DNA from: Photobacterium obscurum
Lineage (GTDB): Bacteria; Pseudomonadota; Gammaproteobacteria; Enterobacterales; Vibrionaceae
Assembly: GCF_026191635.1 (NCBI RefSeq)
Contig: NZ_JAKRRW010000010.1
Span: forward strand, 114,959 to 178,958
Direction of reading: 5' to 3'
Length of the DNA: 64,000 bases
Made by a program: the position numbers and the translations under genes. Below the pieces are notes generated by a model, which worked only from the letters and a program-made list of their open reading frames with translations, was not told the origin of the DNA and made no database searches. Below are positions 61,526 through 64,000 of the stretch, one piece after another. The stretch's first letter is position 1, and each line of letters begins with the position of its first letter.

Positions 61526-62211
61526 TGTGTCTCCAGTCGCTTGCGTGCCATTCGAGACAACCATTCTGATACCAATAGTGATGCCAAGGCGATAACAATG
61601 GCAATGATACATAATCGGGCAGCCTCACTTTCTGCGCCCGGCGTTTCAATAAACGAGAACATCGCCAATGGGATCGTTTGAGTTTCACCTGGAATATTCG
61701 ACACAAAGGTAATCGTCGCTCCAAATTCTCCAAGAGCTCTGGCAAAAGCCAAAATCGTTCCTGTCAAAATACCCGGTAAAGTCAGCGGTAGGGTTATCGT
61801 AAAGAAAACCTTCAAAGGGCTTGCACCCAGTGTACGGGCAGCCTGCTCTAACTTAGAATCAACGCCCTCCAATGCAAGACGGATAGAACGCACCATTAGC
61901 GGGAATGAAACCACGGCTACGGCAATAACAGCGCCTCGCCAGCTAAAGCTAAAAGTCAGTCCAAACCACTCATAGAGCGCTTTACCGACAATGCCTTGCC
62001 GCCCCATGACAATCAGCAACAGATAACCAATGACTACTGGCGGCAGTACCAACGGCAGGTGTACCAAGCCATCTAGAATTGCTTTGCCGAAAAACTGGCA
62101 GCGAGCCAATAACCAGGCACATAGAATACCCAGCGGCAAGCTTACTAAAACTGCAACTCCCGAAATTTTCAAACTGAGCAACAAGGCCTGCAGCTCATAA
62201 TCAGTTAACAC
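61519..62211 (-). CDS. modB: Molybdate ABC transporter permease ModB
   Basis: ModB is the membrane channel of the molybdate importer. It is a 230-residue permease with five to six spans. The EAA-type coupling loop is EQAARTLGASPLKVFFTITLPLTLPGI, where the ATPase docks. It lies 2 bases after modA and overlaps modC, all in one operon. Confidence 0.95.
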   Translation of the reverse strand: MLTDYELQALLLSLKISGVAVLVSLPLGILCAWLLARCQFFGKAILDGLVHLPLVLPPVVIGYLLLIVMGRQGIVGKALYEWFGLTFSFSWRGAVIAVAVVSFPLMVRSIRLALEGVDSKLEQAARTLGASPLKVFFTITLPLTLPGILTGTILAFARALGEFGATITFVSNIPGETQTIPLAMFSFIETPGAESEAARLCIIAIVIALASLLVSEWLSRMARKRLETQC

Positions 62212-62213
62212 GC

Positions 62214-62978
62214 TTAATTAACCCCAAAACCATATTTCTCAAAAATCACTTGCGCTTGATCAGACTGCAGATACTTATAAAAGTCATCTACACTCTTGTT
62301 TGCCTTATCTTTTACTATGGCAACAGGATATGAAATTGGCGTATGACTGTCATTTGGCAATTCATTGACAATTTTCACTTTCTTCGAGATAAGGGCATCC
62401 GTTTTATACACCACCCCTAACATCGCCTCCTGACGCTCTACAAGCAGCAAAGCAGACCGAACATTATTGGCACGCGCCAGCAAGCGATCCGCTTTCTCCC
62501 ACAGGCCAAGCGCCTCAAGTGATTCTTTTGCATATATTCCAGCAGGGACATGTCTAGGATCCCCCATTGCCAGGCGCGTACCTTGTAGAGCCTTACCGAG
62601 ATCCCATGATGCCGTGATCTTAACCTCATCCTGCGGATAGTCATTCGGAGCAACCAATACCAAACTATTTTGTAGCAAAGTCTTACGGCTACTTGGCTCA
62701 ACCGCGCTCTGCTGCTCAACATAATCCATCCATTTTTCATTCGCAGACAGATAGATATCAGCGGGTGCTCCCTGCGCGATCTGACGCGCCAACGCAGAAG
62801 ATGATGCATATGAAAGCGTTGCCTTGACGCCAGTCTGATCTTCATAGGCTTTCGCGACATCGTTCATGGCATTAGTTAGCGACGAAGCAGCAAACACCGT
62901 CACACCTTCAGCTGCGTAACTGGTGCCCGCTAAAAACAAACTTCCGACAAGGGCACTGCCAATCCATAAACGTTTCAT
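62214..62978 (-). CDS. modA: Molybdate-binding periplasmic protein ModA
   Basis: ModA captures molybdate (or tungstate) in the periplasm and passes it to ModB. The signal peptide covers residues 1-22 (ending TSYA). The mature start TVFAASSLTNAMNDVAKAYE and the later ATLSYASSSALARQI carry the serines that hold the oxyanion in ModA. The 254-residue length is standard. It is the first gene of modABC, with a ModE operator about 30 bases upstream. Confidence 0.95.
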   Translation of the reverse strand: MKRLWIGSALVGSLFLAGTSYAAEGVTVFAASSLTNAMNDVAKAYEDQTGVKATLSYASSSALARQIAQGAPADIYLSANEKWMDYVEQQSAVEPSSRKTLLQNSLVLVAPNDYPQDEVKITASWDLGKALQGTRLAMGDPRHVPAGIYAKESLEALGLWEKADRLLARANNVRSALLLVERQEAMLGVVYKTDALISKKVKIVNELPNDSHTPISYPVAIVKDKANKSVDDFYKYLQSDQAQVIFEKYGFGVN

Positions 62979-63009
62979 ATAACCACCTTCCGACTAAGAA
63001 TATCTCTAC

Positions 63010-63033
63010 CGATATATAGTAAGGTATATAACG
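63010..63033. promoter_or_regulatory. ModE operator upstream of modA
   Basis: CGATATATA-GTAAGG-TATATAACG closely matches the ModE consensus (CGTTATATA-N6-TATATAACG), with one mismatch in the left arm. It lies 32-55 bases upstream of the modA start. ModE-molybdate should bind and repress the operon. The modE gene is not in this window. Confidence 0.88.
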
Positions 63034-63504
63034 GTGGCAGAAAATACCCCATTGGAGGTTTTTATTGGGAAAGAAGGCAATAAACCGGAAATGCACAAAG
63101 AAAGCCGGAAGGACTTCTAGATGGCCATGTTACCTTAGATGGGAATAATACATTTATAATCAGTGACTTACGAAGATATAAGTCTGACGGCTCATCAATA
63201 TGCTAAAAAGCCTTTTTCAAAATCCGTCAATTTATACCGTTTGGATGACAATTGTTAAAAATAAGAGATATGGCATTGTTACGCGGTCACCAATAGATGT
63301 GGCTTACATAACGAAAGAACAGAGCCACTGAAAGCTCAGGGTCTGATAGTTGTTGCTAGCTCAGTTTTGGACAAAAACGTGTTTCAAGTTGGCCTAGTGA
63401 ATGTCTGGAAATGGCACAGAATTACCGCCTTTATCAACTAAATCTCTACTACGTTCTCCCCTGATAGTGATAAAATCTCCGCATCAGAATTACCGAGAAA
63501 CTCT
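63034..63504. other. Intergenic stretch between the mod operator and an unknown gene
   Basis: About 470 bases, AT-rich near the mod operator and otherwise mixed. It must include the promoter of modA and that of the next gene. I see no ORF or strong repeat. Confidence 0.35.
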
Positions 63505-63843
63505 ATGTTTATCCATCATGTTAACGGCATCGACTGGCTGGTGATTACAGCTTTTGAAGAACTGAAAACTATATTTATCGAAGAAGCCGGTGCGATCCCC
63601 TTTTGCTTCTCTACCGCCAGCGAATTGAACCTGATTGATCAAGCCAAGCGCACTTATGGATATTTGCCTACACTCAGCGGCGTAATCACCGATACCGGTA
63701 CTTTTCAAAGCCAGGATAACGAAGAAGATTTGAACCCACAGCTTGCCTGCCTAGTTGAGGGGCGTGGTCGGGTGTTTATCTATCACGGCGGCTTTGTGGC
63801 TTTTGTGGATGACGAGCAAACCTTTATTACTCGAATGGACTGA
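63505..63843 (+). CDS. Unrecognised 112-residue protein
   Basis: The ORF starts ATG TTT ATC and ends TGA at 63841-63843. Upstream has only a weak ribosome site (GAGAAA). The protein is soluble and mixed alpha/beta in appearance, with a few aromatic residues (GIDWLVITAFEEL, GRVFIYHGGFVAFVDDEQ). No membrane span, metal motif or family signature is visible. Codon use resembles the neighbours, so it is probably a real gene. I do not know its function. Confidence 0.6.
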   Translation: MFIHHVNGIDWLVITAFEELKTIFIEEAGAIPFCFSTASELNLIDQAKRTYGYLPTLSGVITDTGTFQSQDNEEDLNPQLACLVEGRGRVFIYHGGFVAFVDDEQTFITRMD

Positions 63844-64000
63844 AAATTATTCAGTAAGTTGAAATCGGCGAATTGGCATCCCTAGCCGTTCATCCGTAAG
63901 CGTTTCGTTTATTAACAGCGTGCGAATTGAATGGAGCCGGATCCTAGCTTCAATAAGAAAAGCAATGCTGCGGTTAACTGGCGAGCTGTATCCCTAGCAA
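63844..64000. other. Right-hand end of the window
   Basis: These 157 bases hold no supported gene. The nine-base string ATCCCTAGC occurs twice. A minus-strand frame is open from the edge to about 63916 and could be a gene's tail, but is too short to judge. Confidence 0.25.

Noticed and set aside
63888..64000. Repeated ATCCCTAGC near the right edge as an attachment site
   Set aside because: Nine bases is too short, and no integrase or tRNA gene is nearby.

Overview
The window is a 64 kb stretch of ordinary, densely coding gammaproteobacterial DNA, most likely from a Vibrionaceae member (Vibrio, Photobacterium, Grimontia or a close relative). The evidence is gene content and order: a mal/glg cluster with malT and a DUF4336 gene, a lipase with its foldase, a CarRS/VprAB-like two-component system behind a PepSY gene, a DUF3389 gene next to a hotdog thioesterase, and Vibrionaceae-type intergenic repeats. 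From memory, several of these genes lie on the second chromosome in Vibrio cholerae, so a secondary replicon is plausible but not shown here. There are no rRNA or tRNA genes, CRISPR arrays, insertion sequences or phage genes that I can recognise.

Layout. 1-4340: the tail of an unknown gene, a membrane-anchored ToxR/CadC-type regulator, and the fatty acid cis/trans isomerase gene cti. 4403-18960: a complete cellulose locus, with bcsR-Q-A-B-Z-C leftward and bcsE-F-G rightward from a shared regulatory gap; bcsG predicts phosphoethanolamine-modified cellulose. 19126-25113: a b-type and a c-type cytochrome, a DUF2797 gene, a retropepsin-like lipoprotein without its catalytic motif, an APH-type kinase, DUF3389 plus thioesterase, and an M48 metalloprotease. 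25182-33384: an OmpA-like protein, a PAS protein plus a response regulator-CheX pair, an FAD oxidoreductase, a cupin, a coiled-coil membrane protein, a PTS IIC-like permease and an exported ATP-dependent DNA ligase. 33579-38194: PepSY, response regulator, histidine kinase, a small membrane protein and an ABC-class ATPase. 38275-44207: two chemoreceptors flanking a lipase-foldase pair. 44409-44689: a MITE-like element. 44744-55581: glgB, malQ and malP leftward, and malT plus a DUF4336 gene rightward, with CRP and MalT sites between them. 55775-59830: a small outer membrane barrel, a small membrane protein, a GT2 enzyme coupled to a DedA-LssY fusion, and a CAP-domain lipoprotein. 60440-62978: modABC with a clear ModE operator upstream. 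63505-63843: an unknown protein.

How the genes work together. The bcs block makes, modifies and exports cellulose under c-di-GMP control (PilZ in BcsA, an I-site-like motif in BcsE). The mal/glg block branches, transfers and phosphorolyses alpha-glucans under MalT and probably CRP. The mod block imports molybdate under ModE. Regulators of envelope state (ToxR-like, PepSY-CarRS) and envelope proteins (Cti, OmpA-like, DedA-LssY, CAP) recur across the window. I did not find a clearly new defence, mobile or biosynthetic system. The best leads are a 20-codon leader ORF with a strong ribosome site before malT, a two-copy intergenic repeat family, paired palindromes in the bcs control region, the catalytically degenerate retropepsin-like lipoprotein, and the GT2/DedA-LssY pair.
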